Of a stretch of 64,000 bases of DNA, positions 15,883 through 24,175 are shown in pieces. Made by a program: the position numbers and the translations under genes. Origin of the DNA: Alteromonas sp. 1_MG-2023 (GTDB taxonomy: Bacteria > Pseudomonadota > Gammaproteobacteria > Enterobacterales > Alteromonadaceae); NCBI RefSeq assembly GCF_030547075.1, contig NZ_JAUOQH010000002.1, positions 1 to 64,000 on the forward strand, in the 5' to 3' direction. The stretch's first letter is position 1. Each line of letters opens with the position of its first letter. The notes under the pieces are model-generated. The model was not told where the DNA came from and made no database searches. It saw only the letters and a program-made list of their open reading frames with translations.

Positions 15883-16893
15883 ATGACTAACGTGGTTTCT
15901 TTACAAGCGACAGCTCATAAGTTTTTGGCTGAAAAGTATAAAGGCTTAAATGATAACTCTCTCAATAAATTGGTAAATGAAGGACTAAAGGCTTCAGGTA
16001 TTGAAGTTAGCCCCACCAATAATTATGCAAATTTCAAAGCTTATTTAAACTTAGTCGACTTCAAAACTATATTTGTCGATACATTAAACAATTTATTGAT
16101 CGACAAATGGTCGGCCACAAGTGAAACCTGGCGAATTTGGGTTAACAATTACAGTCTAACTGACTTTAAAGCTACAGCCGTTACTGCTGTTGGAGTTATT
16201 CCTCAGCCCGATCACCTCGATGAACATAACCAAGAGTACCTTTTGAAAGAATTGTACGGTGAGAGCGCATCAGCAAAGCTCGGTACCTATGGCAATTTAA
16301 TCAATATCGAGCGACAAACGATTTTTAGTGACGATATTTCAGCGATAAATACATTTTTGGCGGGCATTTCTGCGGCCTATGATAGACAAATTGGTGACAA
16401 GGTATATGGCTTTTTAACCGAGAATCCGGAAGTTTTTAACGGCACTTCTATCTTTGGCAGTGAGCATAAGAATGAAGTAACCGCGACTGACGATTTTTCC
16501 GCTGATTTAGGCAATGCCCTTGCCCTTATGTACGGCCAAACCATAGAAACATTTGATAGAAAAGTTGAGAATGTAAGGGTGCAGCCTAAATATGTCATAG
16601 TGCCACCAGAGAAAGCACTATCGGCCGCTAAAGTGGTAGGGGAATATAATAAAGCTGTTACTGAACAGCAATTATTAGTTGTTATCGTTGAAAGTCGGCT
16701 AACAGGCTTTAATGGCTGGTTCTTAGCCTGTGATAACCCTTTCGCCAGCATTTCACTGTTTACTTTGAGAGGGGAATTAGTTCCCAAGATTCTGGCAAAT
16801 AATACTTTCACTATGGACGGGATACAGATAAAACACCGATTAGATTACGATGTACGGCCCACCGACTATAGAGGGCTTGTTAGAGTCAGTTAG
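15883..16893 (+). CDS. Major capsid protein, HK97 fold (gpT-like)
   Basis: A 336-aa major head protein of the group found with ClpP-like prohead proteases (Mu gpT-like). Supporting segments are the N-terminal helical arm, GTYGNLINIERQTIFSDD, the RVQPKYVIVPP strand and the C-terminal pattern FTMDGIQIKHRLDYDVRPTDYRGL. It would self-assemble into a shell after protease cleavage. It is the last gene of the operon; no portal, head-tail connector or terminase gene follows, which is odd for a phage and points to a satellite using helper parts. Confidence 0.88.
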   Translation: MTNVVSLQATAHKFLAEKYKGLNDNSLNKLVNEGLKASGIEVSPTNNYANFKAYLNLVDFKTIFVDTLNNLLIDKWSATSETWRIWVNNYSLTDFKATAVTAVGVIPQPDHLDEHNQEYLLKELYGESASAKLGTYGNLINIERQTIFSDDISAINTFLAGISAAYDRQIGDKVYGFLTENPEVFNGTSIFGSEHKNEVTATDDFSADLGNALALMYGQTIETFDRKVENVRVQPKYVIVPPEKALSAAKVVGEYNKAVTEQQLLVVIVESRLTGFNGWFLACDNPFASISLFTLRGELVPKILANNTFTMDGIQIKHRLDYDVRPTDYRGLVRVS

Positions 16894-17235
16894 GTTTATA
16901 AGCTCACCTTACCGGCTTTACTTCTTTTATGTCAGCAAGGATTTAGTAGTCACTTGTCTGACTCCGGTTGGGAGTAAGGTTGGTAAGCGTGGGTTTATTT
17001 TTAATAAGTTTATGGGCTCACCCTACTGTTTGTTTAGGTGTATTTAGTCGATGACGGTTCTTGCCCCTCCTTCTTGAGCTGCCATCAATAACGTCTATCT
17101 ATACATGTCGACTAACTAAGCAGTTTGTGTGAGCCTTTTTCCCTTTTAAATCCCGTCCATACGCTATAAAATCCCGTCCACAGCAAATATAAATAATCAA
17201 AAAAAGTTATAAATTTCAATTACTTGTGAATTTGC

Positions 17236-17486
17236 GCGTTTTCGAGTAAGGAACACGCGGAATGTTCATGCCAGTAAAGCGAGAAGCATTAGTGAAGTAT
17301 CAACACTGGCTATTTGAAAGTCCAAAACCTTGCAAGGGGCTTGGCATGGGAAAACAGCAAGCAGACTAAAACAATAATTTATTCAGTAAGTTGGCGTAGT
17401 TTTGGCGTTTTCTAATAGGGAAAACGCGAAATATTCATGACGGGTAAAACGTGAAGCATTAACCCAGTATCACAACTGGTTATTTG
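17236..17486. repeat. ~80-bp imperfect direct repeat with conserved hairpin
   Basis: Copies at 17236-17316 and 17405-17486 begin with a stem-loop, GCGTTTTC-N7-GAAAACGC in the second copy and a one-mismatch version in the first. They then share GAAGCATTA, the AGTATC(A)ACA motif and ACTGG-TATTTG. The stem is kept although its bases vary between copies, which hints at selection for structure. Confidence 0.7.
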
Positions 17487-17684
17487 TTGATGATTTTACA
17501 TGTTCTAAGCATGTTTTAGAAAATTCCGAGAATCACGAATTAACCAATAATTACAACAACGTAGAGTGAATGTTGGGTGTTCTAATGTGGAGTTCACAAA
17601 TAAGCAAAACGCACAGTGCAAGGGTTCGGAAAAACACCGCCGACCTGTCCTGTTTTCGGGATTATTGGAACGCCAGAGGCCATA

Positions 17685-17795
17685 CCAAATATCATGGATA
17701 TAAAGGTTTATAAGCGATGCAAAACCACACCCCAAACCACACCAAACATCACGGATATAAAGGATTATAAGCGATGTAAAACCACACCCTAAACC
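17685..17795. repeat. 54-bp direct repeat, 57-bp period
   Basis: Copies at 17685-17738 and 17742-17795 differ at five of 54 positions. They share GGATATAAAGG, TTATAAGCGATG and AAAACCACACCC. A third, partial relative of the GGATATAAAGG part lies near 17871 (GCAGATATAAGGG). Confidence 0.8.
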
Positions 17796-17843
17796 TTACC
17801 CTGGTAAACACTTACAGCACTGAGTTATAGCATAAAGCGCCAT

Positions 17844-17919
17844 CGACCAATCAAGTGACCAACCGAACACCGCAGATATAAGGGCCTTGAGTAGTGGTAG
17901 CGACCAATCAAGTGACCAA
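17844..17919. repeat. 19-bp exact direct repeat, 57-bp period
   Basis: CGACCAATCAAGTGACCAA occurs at 17844-17862 and 17901-17919. The 57-base offset equals that of the neighbouring 54-bp repeat, although the sequences are unrelated. Confidence 0.8.
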
Positions 17920-17949
17920 TCATTCAAATACTCATTTAGGGTTAAACTG

Positions 17950-18002
17950 ATCAGTTGCGTAAAGTTAACTAATCAGTGGGGTAAAGTTAACTGATTAGTT
18001 AA
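17950..18002. repeat. 22-bp direct repeats overlapping a 13-bp inverted repeat
   Basis: Units at 17950-17971 and 17972-17993 share ATCAGT-N4-GTAAAGTTAACT (the fourth spacer base is G in both copies), with a degenerate third unit after 17994. Overlapping them is a perfect inverted repeat: TTAACTAATCAGT (17965-17977) and ACTGATTAGTTAA (17990-18002), spacer 12. The 22-bp period equals that of the iterons near the initiator gene, although the sequence differs. Confidence 0.8.
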
Positions 18003-18631
18003 CTACTTTAAGTTGAAACAGCCATAGCTAAGTTCATCTTCGCGCGCAACATGACAAAAAACTCCCCCTCTCATAAAGCCCACAGTCACACACTAAGCAC
18101 CTCAATCTTTTAGGCTGATAGAGTAGCGTATAAAATGTCCGGTAGCCTGTGCTGCTGTCTTGAGCGCCCTGAATGGCTTTTTTGGGTCCTTTTGAAATAT
18201 TACCTGCGCAGGTAGTTCGCTGCGCGTAAAAAAATTTGTGCGAGGGTTCGAAGATCCGATTTTTTGTTTCCTTCTGAGAAAAGTGAAATTTCTATAGGCT
18301 ACAGCTGGTCGATATTTGAGGCTTTTAACTATCGCATTGGGAAGTAAAGTAAACGCAATTTCGGCTGCATGATGTAAAAACCAATAGGTACTGTGTAGAA
18401 CCATCAATCTAAGGGGTAATTCCCACCGCTTACTGTCTCTATATATGACTTACTTTGGCTCGTGGTTGTTGTGTTTTCTGCTCAAAGCGCCTTTACCTAA
18501 TAGCGATAAAGACATACAAATAACAACCTGAAGCCGGTCTACTTTAAACTGACTCGGCCGCGTCATCGGTTAGTCCAGGACAAACCAATAAAAAGCTTTG
18601 ATTGATAAACTACCGGATTTCGGTTTTATAA

Positions 18632-19087
18632 TTAACCAGATTTCAAAGATGATAGAGGAAGTGAGACTCCCAATTCTTTTGCAATAATAGCGGTACCCAA
18701 TATAACTGCAGCGATACCAATGGCGGTAAGGACTCTAAACATGAAGAACCTTAGCCTTTCTTTCAAGTCGAACTTTGAAAGCCGGTTCTCTGTATCGGAC
18801 AACTTAGTGGTTAAGTGATACAACCTTGAATAAGCCGTCATTAAGTCTGACTTTCTTTTTAAAAAAGCATTGTCATTCTGAAATATCTTATCGATAATCC
18901 TACCATCAATGTTTCTTTTATCACTTTTGCCTTTGTTGTAAGCGCTTTGGCAAGCATGTTCAATTAGGTTATGCAATTCCTCTTAAAACCTTTCTATTGG
19001 TACTCGCTTTTGCTTTAAGTCCTTATCTAGATCTTTATAAAGTTCGTCTAGTAAACTTTTAAAGTTTCCGTGTTCCATAACTTTCAT
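18632..19087 (-). pseudogene. Membrane-anchored helical protein gene broken by one TAA
   Basis: One continuous minus-strand frame runs from ATG at 19087 to a stop at 18632 with a single in-frame TAA at 18985-18983. The upstream 34 codons (MKVMEHGNFKSLLDELYKDL...) and the downstream 117 codons read as one helical protein. The downstream part has Leu-rich helices and a C-terminal membrane segment (VLTAIGIAAVILGTAII). A restart at TTG 18976 would have its ribosome site (GAGGAA) touching the codon, so it is unlikely to be efficient. Function is unknown. Lying next to attR, it could be cargo of the element. Confidence 0.55.
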
Positions 19088-19147
19088 TGTTTTCAGTGAA
19101 TTAGAGACATAATATACACTTCAAATTAATTAACATCGATATGTAAC

Positions 19148-19171
19148 TTTTAGTAACACCATTAGTAACAC
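19148..19171. promoter_or_regulatory. Right-end arm-type repeats
   Basis: TTTAGTAACAC (19149-19159) and ATTAGTAACAC (19161-19171) match the TTTAGTAACAC at 9257-9267 near the left end. They lie 64-86 bases inside attR, as expected for integrase arm sites. Confidence 0.55.
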
Positions 19172-19234
19172 TCGCCAAATTTCATTTTCATCAATGCTAT
19201 ATTAAACAATTGCTTACGGGCTTTATTCCATTCT

Positions 19235-19251
19235 GGCCCCGGGCACCATTT
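19235..19251 (+). repeat. attR core of the tRNA-Leu element
   Basis: The 17-bp sequence GGCCCCGGGCACCATTT is identical to the tRNA-Leu 3' end at 9134-9150. No tRNA body precedes it. It marks the right boundary of the integrated element. Confidence 0.9.
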
Positions 19252-19407
19252 TCTTTATACCTCATTTATTCAGTCTAAAATAAACTTCAATACTATTAAA
19301 CGCTAATTAGTAAGCTATATTGACGCTTATTAAAATGCAGCATTTTGCTTTACGGCTAAGTCACGCTCTGTGCTAACATATCGTTCTAATCTGATTGAGT
19401 TTACTGC

Positions 19408-20115
19408 GTGCTTCCACATACTAATTCTATTCTAGCGCTTAGAACTTCTGAGCTTAAACGTGCTAAGCGTGCATTCAATGCGCGGGGAAGCAAAGTTATT
19501 CGCTGTGACATCTGCTTATTGCCTACAAATACCTGCATATGTGCCGACAAACCTGAACCACAAGCATCTTGTGCGGTGCTATTCATTATGTATAAGGGTG
19601 AATACTATAAGCCTACCAACACAGGCAGGCTAATTGCCGATGTAGTGGCAGAGAATCATGCCTTTTTGTGGAATAGAACGGAGCCAGATGCTGGATTACT
19701 AACGTTGCTCGAAAATCCTAAATACCAGCCAATCATTATTTTTCCACACGAATATGCCGAGCCTACTCGCTGTATTGTCAAACCTGAAGATAAATCAGAC
19801 AAAATTCCCTTGTTTATATTTCTGGACGGAACATGGCGGGAAGCACGAAAGATGTTTGGAAAAAGCCCGTATTTAGATAAATTTCCAGTATTAGGCGTAT
19901 CTCCCGACATTTCGTCAAATTACCTGTTACGTGAATCGACACGAGAATTCCAGCATTGCACTGCAGAGGTGGGAATAAACGTGTTAGATTTGGCAGGTGA
20001 GGTTAATGCAGCTAAAGCGTTGGCGACATACTTCAGTATTTTTCGACATCAATACTTAAAAGGGAAGCCCCATTTAAGTCACAAAATTGAATTTGCAAAG
20101 GCGCAAGTTAAGTAA
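19408..20115 (+). CDS. DTW-domain tRNA aminocarboxypropyltransferase (TapT/YfiP-like)
   Basis: A 235-aa DTW protein. This family transfers the 3-amino-3-carboxypropyl group of SAM to uridine 47 in the tRNA variable loop (acp3U). The N-terminal Cys cluster CDICLLPTNTCIC binds metal, and the DTW-type motif is seen as FLDGTWREARKM, followed by the STREFQHCTAEV segment. The best start is GTG at 19408, since no in-frame ATG precedes the Cys cluster. It is the first chromosomal gene to the right of the mobile element. Confidence 0.88.
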   Translation: MLPHTNSILALRTSELKRAKRAFNARGSKVIRCDICLLPTNTCICADKPEPQASCAVLFIMYKGEYYKPTNTGRLIADVVAENHAFLWNRTEPDAGLLTLLENPKYQPIIIFPHEYAEPTRCIVKPEDKSDKIPLFIFLDGTWREARKMFGKSPYLDKFPVLGVSPDISSNYLLRESTREFQHCTAEVGINVLDLAGEVNAAKALATYFSIFRHQYLKGKPHLSHKIEFAKAQVK

Positions 20116-20181
20116 TCTCTTATCTTGCGTGCATTTACGCTTAACGACATGGTTAGGCAATCAAAACCCAAGGAGAAAAAC

Positions 20182-20676
20182 ATGGCAACAGTTACATTTC
20201 AAGGTAACTCAGTTTCAACTGTAGGCGCACTTCCAGAAGTAGGCCAACAAGCACCTGACTTTACATTGGTTAAAGCTGATTTAGGGGAAGTAACGCTAGC
20301 TGATCTTAAGGGTAAACGCGTTATCCTTAACATTTTCCCTTCAATTGATACGGGTACATGTGCAACGTCTGTACGTAAATTCAATGAACAAGCATCAGGA
20401 TTAGATAACACACAAGTTATTTGTGTGTCTGCTGACCTACCTTTTGCAGCTGGACGTTTCTGTGGTGCAGAAGGCATTGAAAATGTGATTACCGGTTCTA
20501 CATTCCGGTCAAGCTTTGGTGACGACTACGGTGTAGCCTTCACGTCTATGCCGTTAACTGGTCTGCTATCACGAACAGTGGTTGTGATTGATACCGACGG
20601 TAAGGTACTTTATACAGAGCAAGTGGCTGAAACTACAGAAGAACCAAACTACGACTCTGCAATCGCTGCATTGTAA
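20182..20676 (+). CDS. tpx: Tpx, thiol peroxidase
   Basis: A 164-aa atypical 2-Cys peroxiredoxin that reduces lipid and other peroxides using thioredoxin. The peroxidatic Cys60 is in [12 protein letters not shown] and the resolving Cys94 in AGRFCGAEG. The ATG at 20182 is chosen for its AAGGAGAAAAAC site and because it gives the normal family length. A longer in-frame frame upstream has no such support. Confidence 0.97.
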   Translation: MATVTFQGNSVSTVGALPEVGQQAPDFTLVKADLGEVTLADLKGKRVILNIFPSIDTGTCATSVRKFNEQASGLDNTQVICVSADLPFAAGRFCGAEGIENVITGSTFRSSFGDDYGVAFTSMPLTGLLSRTVVVIDTDGKVLYTEQVAETTEEPNYDSAIAAL

Positions 20677-20751
20677 GATTCAGATCCGTAAGTTTGAGAA
20701 AGCTAAACTGCTGAATTAGCGAAAAGCTTTTTCAGGTAGTGACAGCCATTA

Positions 20752-20775
20752 ATGCCCACTGTAATAGGTGGGCAT
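20752..20775 (+). terminator. Hairpin between tpx and the sulfurtransferase gene
   Basis: ATGCCCAC and GTGGGCAT form a perfect 8-bp stem with an 8-base loop, 75 bases after tpx and 18 before the next start. Only two T residues follow, so termination would be weak. It could instead act as a processing or stability element. Confidence 0.4.
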
Positions 20776-20793
20776 TTCAATGGAGAAGTTGTT

Positions 20794-21618
20794 ATGTCGA
20801 TACTTGTAAATGTTCAACAGCTTGCAACGCAACTGCAAGATGAGCCCATCATTTTAGTGCGCGCAGTTATGGACGACCCCGTAACTAAAACCCCCGATAC
20901 AAGAAACGCTATGGTTTTGCCAAACTCTGTCGATATAGACTTAGATGGTGAAGGTAGTGACCATACCACGGGTTTCCCTCACAGTATGCCAACAGCTTCT
21001 GACTTAGCGTTGTATTTAGGCCGACAAGGTTTAACAGAGCGCTCATCTGTTGTGGTGTACGACACTCGAGGCATGTATAGCGCGCCGCGCGTGTGGTGGA
21101 TGCTTAAAGCAATGGGACATGAAGATGCTAGGTTGCTAAACGGTGGCCAAGTAGCGTGGGAAGGGCAAAGCTTACCCGTGTCGGAACAACGCATACCTTC
21201 TCATTTTAAATACGAAGCTAATGCCCAAAGTAAGTGGTTTGTGAATAGCTCCGCCGTTATTCAAGCATTGAACACTGATGCTCAACTTGTTGATGCTAGA
21301 AGTGAAGCGCGATTTTACGGCCAAGTTGAAGAGCCTCGTAAGGGTGTGCGTTCCGGTCATATGCCAGGTGCGTTTAATCTTCCGTTCACATTGCTGGTAG
21401 ATGATGGTGAGTTTTTACCTGTTGAAGCACTCAAAGAATTCTTTGAGCAAGCTGGAATTGATTTAACACGACCAATTATCTGTACCTGCGGCTCTGGCGT
21501 TACTGCTTGTATTATAGGTGTTGCCGCATTGATGTGTGGCGCATCAGATGTATCAATTTACGATGGCTCTTGGTCTGAATGGGGCGCCCATTCAACCTAT
21601 CCTGTCGTGACAGATTAA
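20794..21618 (+). CDS. sseA: 3-Mercaptopyruvate sulfurtransferase-type rhodanese
   Basis: A 274-aa tandem rhodanese. The N-terminal domain is structural and the C-terminal domain holds catalytic Cys232 in the loop CGSGVT, the form typical of mercaptopyruvate rather than thiosulfate sulfurtransferases. Substrate-binding Arg residues are in RSEARFYG. It is cytosolic. The start at 20794 follows a TGGAGAAG site; an upstream in-frame ATG at 20752 lies in a hairpin and is unlikely. Confidence 0.88.
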   Translation: MSILVNVQQLATQLQDEPIILVRAVMDDPVTKTPDTRNAMVLPNSVDIDLDGEGSDHTTGFPHSMPTASDLALYLGRQGLTERSSVVVYDTRGMYSAPRVWWMLKAMGHEDARLLNGGQVAWEGQSLPVSEQRIPSHFKYEANAQSKWFVNSSAVIQALNTDAQLVDARSEARFYGQVEEPRKGVRSGHMPGAFNLPFTLLVDDGEFLPVEALKEFFEQAGIDLTRPIICTCGSGVTACIIGVAALMCGASDVSIYDGSWSEWGAHSTYPVVTD

Positions 21619-21679
21619 AATTTTAGTTTAAGTTAAGGTAGTAGTGTTAAGTGTATAAAATATCAAAGGAATTGATCTT

Positions 21680-22396
21680 ATGAATGCACCTCCACGCGTA
21701 TTAATTTTAACTGGCGCAGGTATTTCTGCAGAGTCAGGTTTAAAAACATTTCGTGATAATAACGGTTTATGGGAAGAGTACAGTGTTGAAGACGTCGCAA
21801 CACCAGAAGCTTTTGCGCGCAACCCTGAACTTGTTTATCGGTTTTATAATGAAAGAAGAGCACAGCTAACAAATGTTTGTGTTGTGCCAAATGCCGCCCA
21901 TGAAGCGCTAGCAAAACTAGAACGCGTGTTGGGAGACAGCCTTACGTTAATAACGCAAAATGTCGATAACTTGCATGAACGAGCAGGTAGTGAACGTGTT
22001 ATACATATGCACGGCGAATTATTGTCTAGTCGATGTGCAACTACCAATAAAACCTTTAAGTGCGATACCCCGTTTGATGGTCAAACGTTGTGCGCGTGTT
22101 GTAACACCCCAACCCTAAGGCCTGACATTGTCTGGTTTGGTGAAATGCCGCAACACATGGAACTGATTATGGAAAGTATCTCGCAAGCGGATATCTTTTT
22201 AGCAATTGGTACCTCTGGTAATGTTTATCCCGCCGCAGGCTTTGTGCTTGGCGCAAAAGATTCCGGCGCTAAGTGTATTGAATTAAATTTAGAGCCCACT
22301 GCTAATAACTGGTTTTTCGATGAATCGATTAGCGGAATAGCGACTAAAATTGTGCCTGAGTTTGTAGAGAGATTGATTAAAGAATTTAATTTGTAA
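21680..22396 (+). CDS. cobB: CobB-type sirtuin, NAD-dependent protein deacylase
   Basis: A 238-aa class III sirtuin that removes acyl groups from lysines with NAD. It shows the NAD loop GAGISAESGL, NVDNLHERAGS, catalytic His in HMHGE, a Cys set likely binding zinc (SRCATT, FKC, CACC) and the FGEMPQHM loop. The YRFYNERR segment has the Tyr/Arg pair that lets CobB accept succinyl-lysine. An AAAGGAATTG site precedes the start. Confidence 0.93.
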   Translation: MNAPPRVLILTGAGISAESGLKTFRDNNGLWEEYSVEDVATPEAFARNPELVYRFYNERRAQLTNVCVVPNAAHEALAKLERVLGDSLTLITQNVDNLHERAGSERVIHMHGELLSSRCATTNKTFKCDTPFDGQTLCACCNTPTLRPDIVWFGEMPQHMELIMESISQADIFLAIGTSGNVYPAAGFVLGAKDSGAKCIELNLEPTANNWFFDESISGIATKIVPEFVERLIKEFNL

Positions 22397-22567
22397 CGGG
22401 AATTTACCAACACTTTAGCAAGGCATGATTTCTTTATTAAGAGCTTTATAGAGAGTTTTATACAGAGAAGTCTATACAGAAATGTTTATACGAGCTTTAT
22501 AGTGGCCACTTTGACGCTAAACCCGTAATATTTAACACTTTGAAACAACGAGTAACACAAACGATAC

Positions 22568-23275
22568 ATGCCTTACCTGAATGAATTTTTGACCATTGCG
22601 TTAGTACATCTTATTGCTGTAGCCAGCCCCGGACCGGATTTTGCCGTAGTGGTTCGAAATAGTCTAGCGTATGGTCGCCGCATTGCCATGTATACCAGTA
22701 TTGGGATTGGCCTAGCGATTTTGCTTCATATTGGGTATTCATTAGTAGGGCTGAGTGTGGTTATTACTACCACACCTTGGTTATTTACTACCTTTAGCTA
22801 TTTAGCTGCTGGCTACCTTTTATTTCTTGCTTACGGGGCACTTAGAAGTGGCCCTAGTTCTGAGCAACCGTCTAAATCAGAACTAAGTAGCGCTAAGCCA
22901 GTAAATGATAGCCCTAAGCCAGAAAAAAATGACCTTCCTGCACAAAACAACGCGTCAGTTAATACAATAAATACCCCTCAGATAACGGCTAAAAAAGCGC
23001 TCTGGATTGGGTTTCTAACTAATGGTTTAAACCCTAAAGCCACTTTGTTCTTTTTGTCTTTGTTCACTGCCATTATCGATATCGACACGCCATTTTCTAT
23101 CAAGCTCGGTTACGGCATTTACATGGCGGTAGCGACAGGGCTTTGGTTTTGCTTTTTATCTTACTTACTTAGTACCAGCAAAATTGCTCAACTCATTGGT
23201 GACAAGGGATATTGGCTAGACCGTGTTATGGGTGTTTTACTCGTTGGCTTGGCGGCAAAACTAATATTAGGTTAA
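22568..23275 (+). CDS. LysE/RhtB family exporter
   Basis: A 235-aa inner-membrane exporter of amino acids or related metabolites. It has about six membrane segments, with the family signature SPGPDFAVVVRNSLAYG near the start and GFLTNGLNPKATLFF in the second half. A polar linker of about 40 residues (around 98-138, rich in Ser, Lys, Pro and Asn) sits between the two halves and is longer than usual. The substrate cannot be told from sequence. Confidence 0.88.
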   Translation: MPYLNEFLTIALVHLIAVASPGPDFAVVVRNSLAYGRRIAMYTSIGIGLAILLHIGYSLVGLSVVITTTPWLFTTFSYLAAGYLLFLAYGALRSGPSSEQPSKSELSSAKPVNDSPKPEKNDLPAQNNASVNTINTPQITAKKALWIGFLTNGLNPKATLFFLSLFTAIIDIDTPFSIKLGYGIYMAVATGLWFCFLSYLLSTSKIAQLIGDKGYWLDRVMGVLLVGLAAKLILG

Positions 23276-23413
23276 AGGGCGAAGCATACGCAATACACAG
23301 TAACCAACTGTCTGAGTATTACATTTGGTCAACTAACACGTCCTTATTGGGGTTAACCGTCATAATTATGTATAATGCGGCGGTTGAATTCGATAGTAGC
23401 AGTAGAGGAATGT

Positions 23414-24175
23414 GTGGCAGATAATAAAATGCCTGTGAAAGATAACCAGCCATCTAACAAATTAGCAATAACCTTTGCAAAGCAATATCATTTTGATATT
23501 AAAGCGTTGTTTTCTAGGGCTAATGGCTTGGCAAAGGCAAACTTTTTTAGCTTATTCCAAGCATCATTAGTGCTATTTCTCACTTTTGTTGTACTTGGCT
23601 TATTCGCTCAGCAGTTTGTCACCTTTAACGACGACGGCACCTTTGTGTTTGAGCATCAATCGTTAATTGAAATTGGTGCTATCTTTATTGTTGCGCCGCT
23701 CATCGCCGGGCTATACATGATGGGGGTTAGGCATGCTAGAGGTGAAAAAACGACCGTTTTTTCATTGTTTAGCTATCTGTCATTCATATTTGCGTTTGCA
23801 CTTACACAGTTAGTCAACGGCATAGTGGTTCAAATTGGATTGGTCTTACTCATTGTTCCAGGTGTTTATTTGTGGATGGCAACGTCATTTTCACTCATGC
23901 TGGTTGCTGATAAATCGTTAACGCCGCTTCGCGCTATCATTTTATCTTGCCGGGTTTTTAATGCCTATTGGGCACAGCTAACCGGCGTGTTTGCTATCTT
24001 TATCATATTATTCTTTACAGTACCGCTTACCTTTGGTTTGTCACTTATTTGGGTTCTACCGCTGTATTTCAGTATGCTAGGCTTACTTTATGAAGAACTG
24101 ATTGGGGAAGAGGGCGAACAAACTCCAACCCAACATGTTCAAAACAAAGCTAACGAGTCGAGCTTCGATGCATAA
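23414..24175 (+). CDS. Integral membrane protein, unknown
   Basis: A 253-aa protein with a polar N-terminal arm and five or six membrane helices, similar in build to the YciC/BPSS1780-type membrane proteins. No function is known to me. GTG at 23414 is chosen for its AGAGGAA site five bases upstream. An ATG at 23375 lacks one. Its stop overlaps the bax start by eight bases (ATGCATAA), so the two are probably coupled. Confidence 0.75.
   Translation: MADNKMPVKDNQPSNKLAITFAKQYHFDIKALFSRANGLAKANFFSLFQASLVLFLTFVVLGLFAQQFVTFNDDGTFVFEHQSLIEIGAIFIVAPLIAGLYMMGVRHARGEKTTVFSLFSYLSFIFAFALTQLVNGIVVQIGLVLLIVPGVYLWMATSFSLMLVADKSLTPLRAIILSCRVFNAYWAQLTGVFAIFIILFFTVPLTFGLSLIWVLPLYFSMLGLLYEELIGEEGEQTPTQHVQNKANESSFDA

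Larger units (their letters stand above)
16894..18631. other. 1.7-kb repeat-rich noncoding block of the element
   Basis: There is no convincing coding frame on either strand for about 1.7 kb, which is unusual in an otherwise gene-dense element. It holds five repeat families, listed separately where long: paired AAATCCCGTCCA (17148 and 17169), an ~80-bp imperfect repeat, a 54-bp repeat, a 19-bp repeat and a 22-bp repeat with a 13-bp inverted repeat. Packaging signals, regulator binding sites or structured RNA are possible roles. Confidence 0.65.
9134..19251. mobile_element. 10.1-kb integrated satellite-like element in tRNA-Leu
   Basis: The element is bounded by 17-bp direct repeats. It contains, in order: integrase, unknown gene, AlpA-like and excisionase-like regulators, a 29-codon ORF, an unknown gene, a putative replication initiator with iterons, a minus-strand RHH repressor, three small genes, a terminator, then a four-gene operon with prohead protease and major capsid protein. 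A repeat-rich noncoding block and a broken membrane-protein gene complete it. No portal, terminase large subunit or tail gene is visible. Integrase plus AlpA plus own replication module is the usual layout of phage satellites (P4-like, PICI). A deleted prophage is the alternative, though most genes look intact and tightly packed. Confidence 0.85.

Noticed and set aside
16850-17047. 65-codon frame overlapping the capsid gene end
   Set aside because: Out of frame with the capsid gene, no ribosome site, aromatic-rich chance composition.
17505-17735. 76-codon minus-strand frame
   Set aside because: Cys/Trp-rich composition typical of a chance frame, and it runs into the 54-bp repeat.
18102-18407. 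101-codon minus-strand frame in the repeat block
   Set aside because: Composition is unlike a soluble or membrane protein, no ribosome site is seen, and it lies in repeat-rich noncoding DNA. Homology in other elements could change this view.
9134-19251. Complete functional prophage
   Set aside because: No portal, terminase, tail or lysis genes are visible in 10.1 kb.
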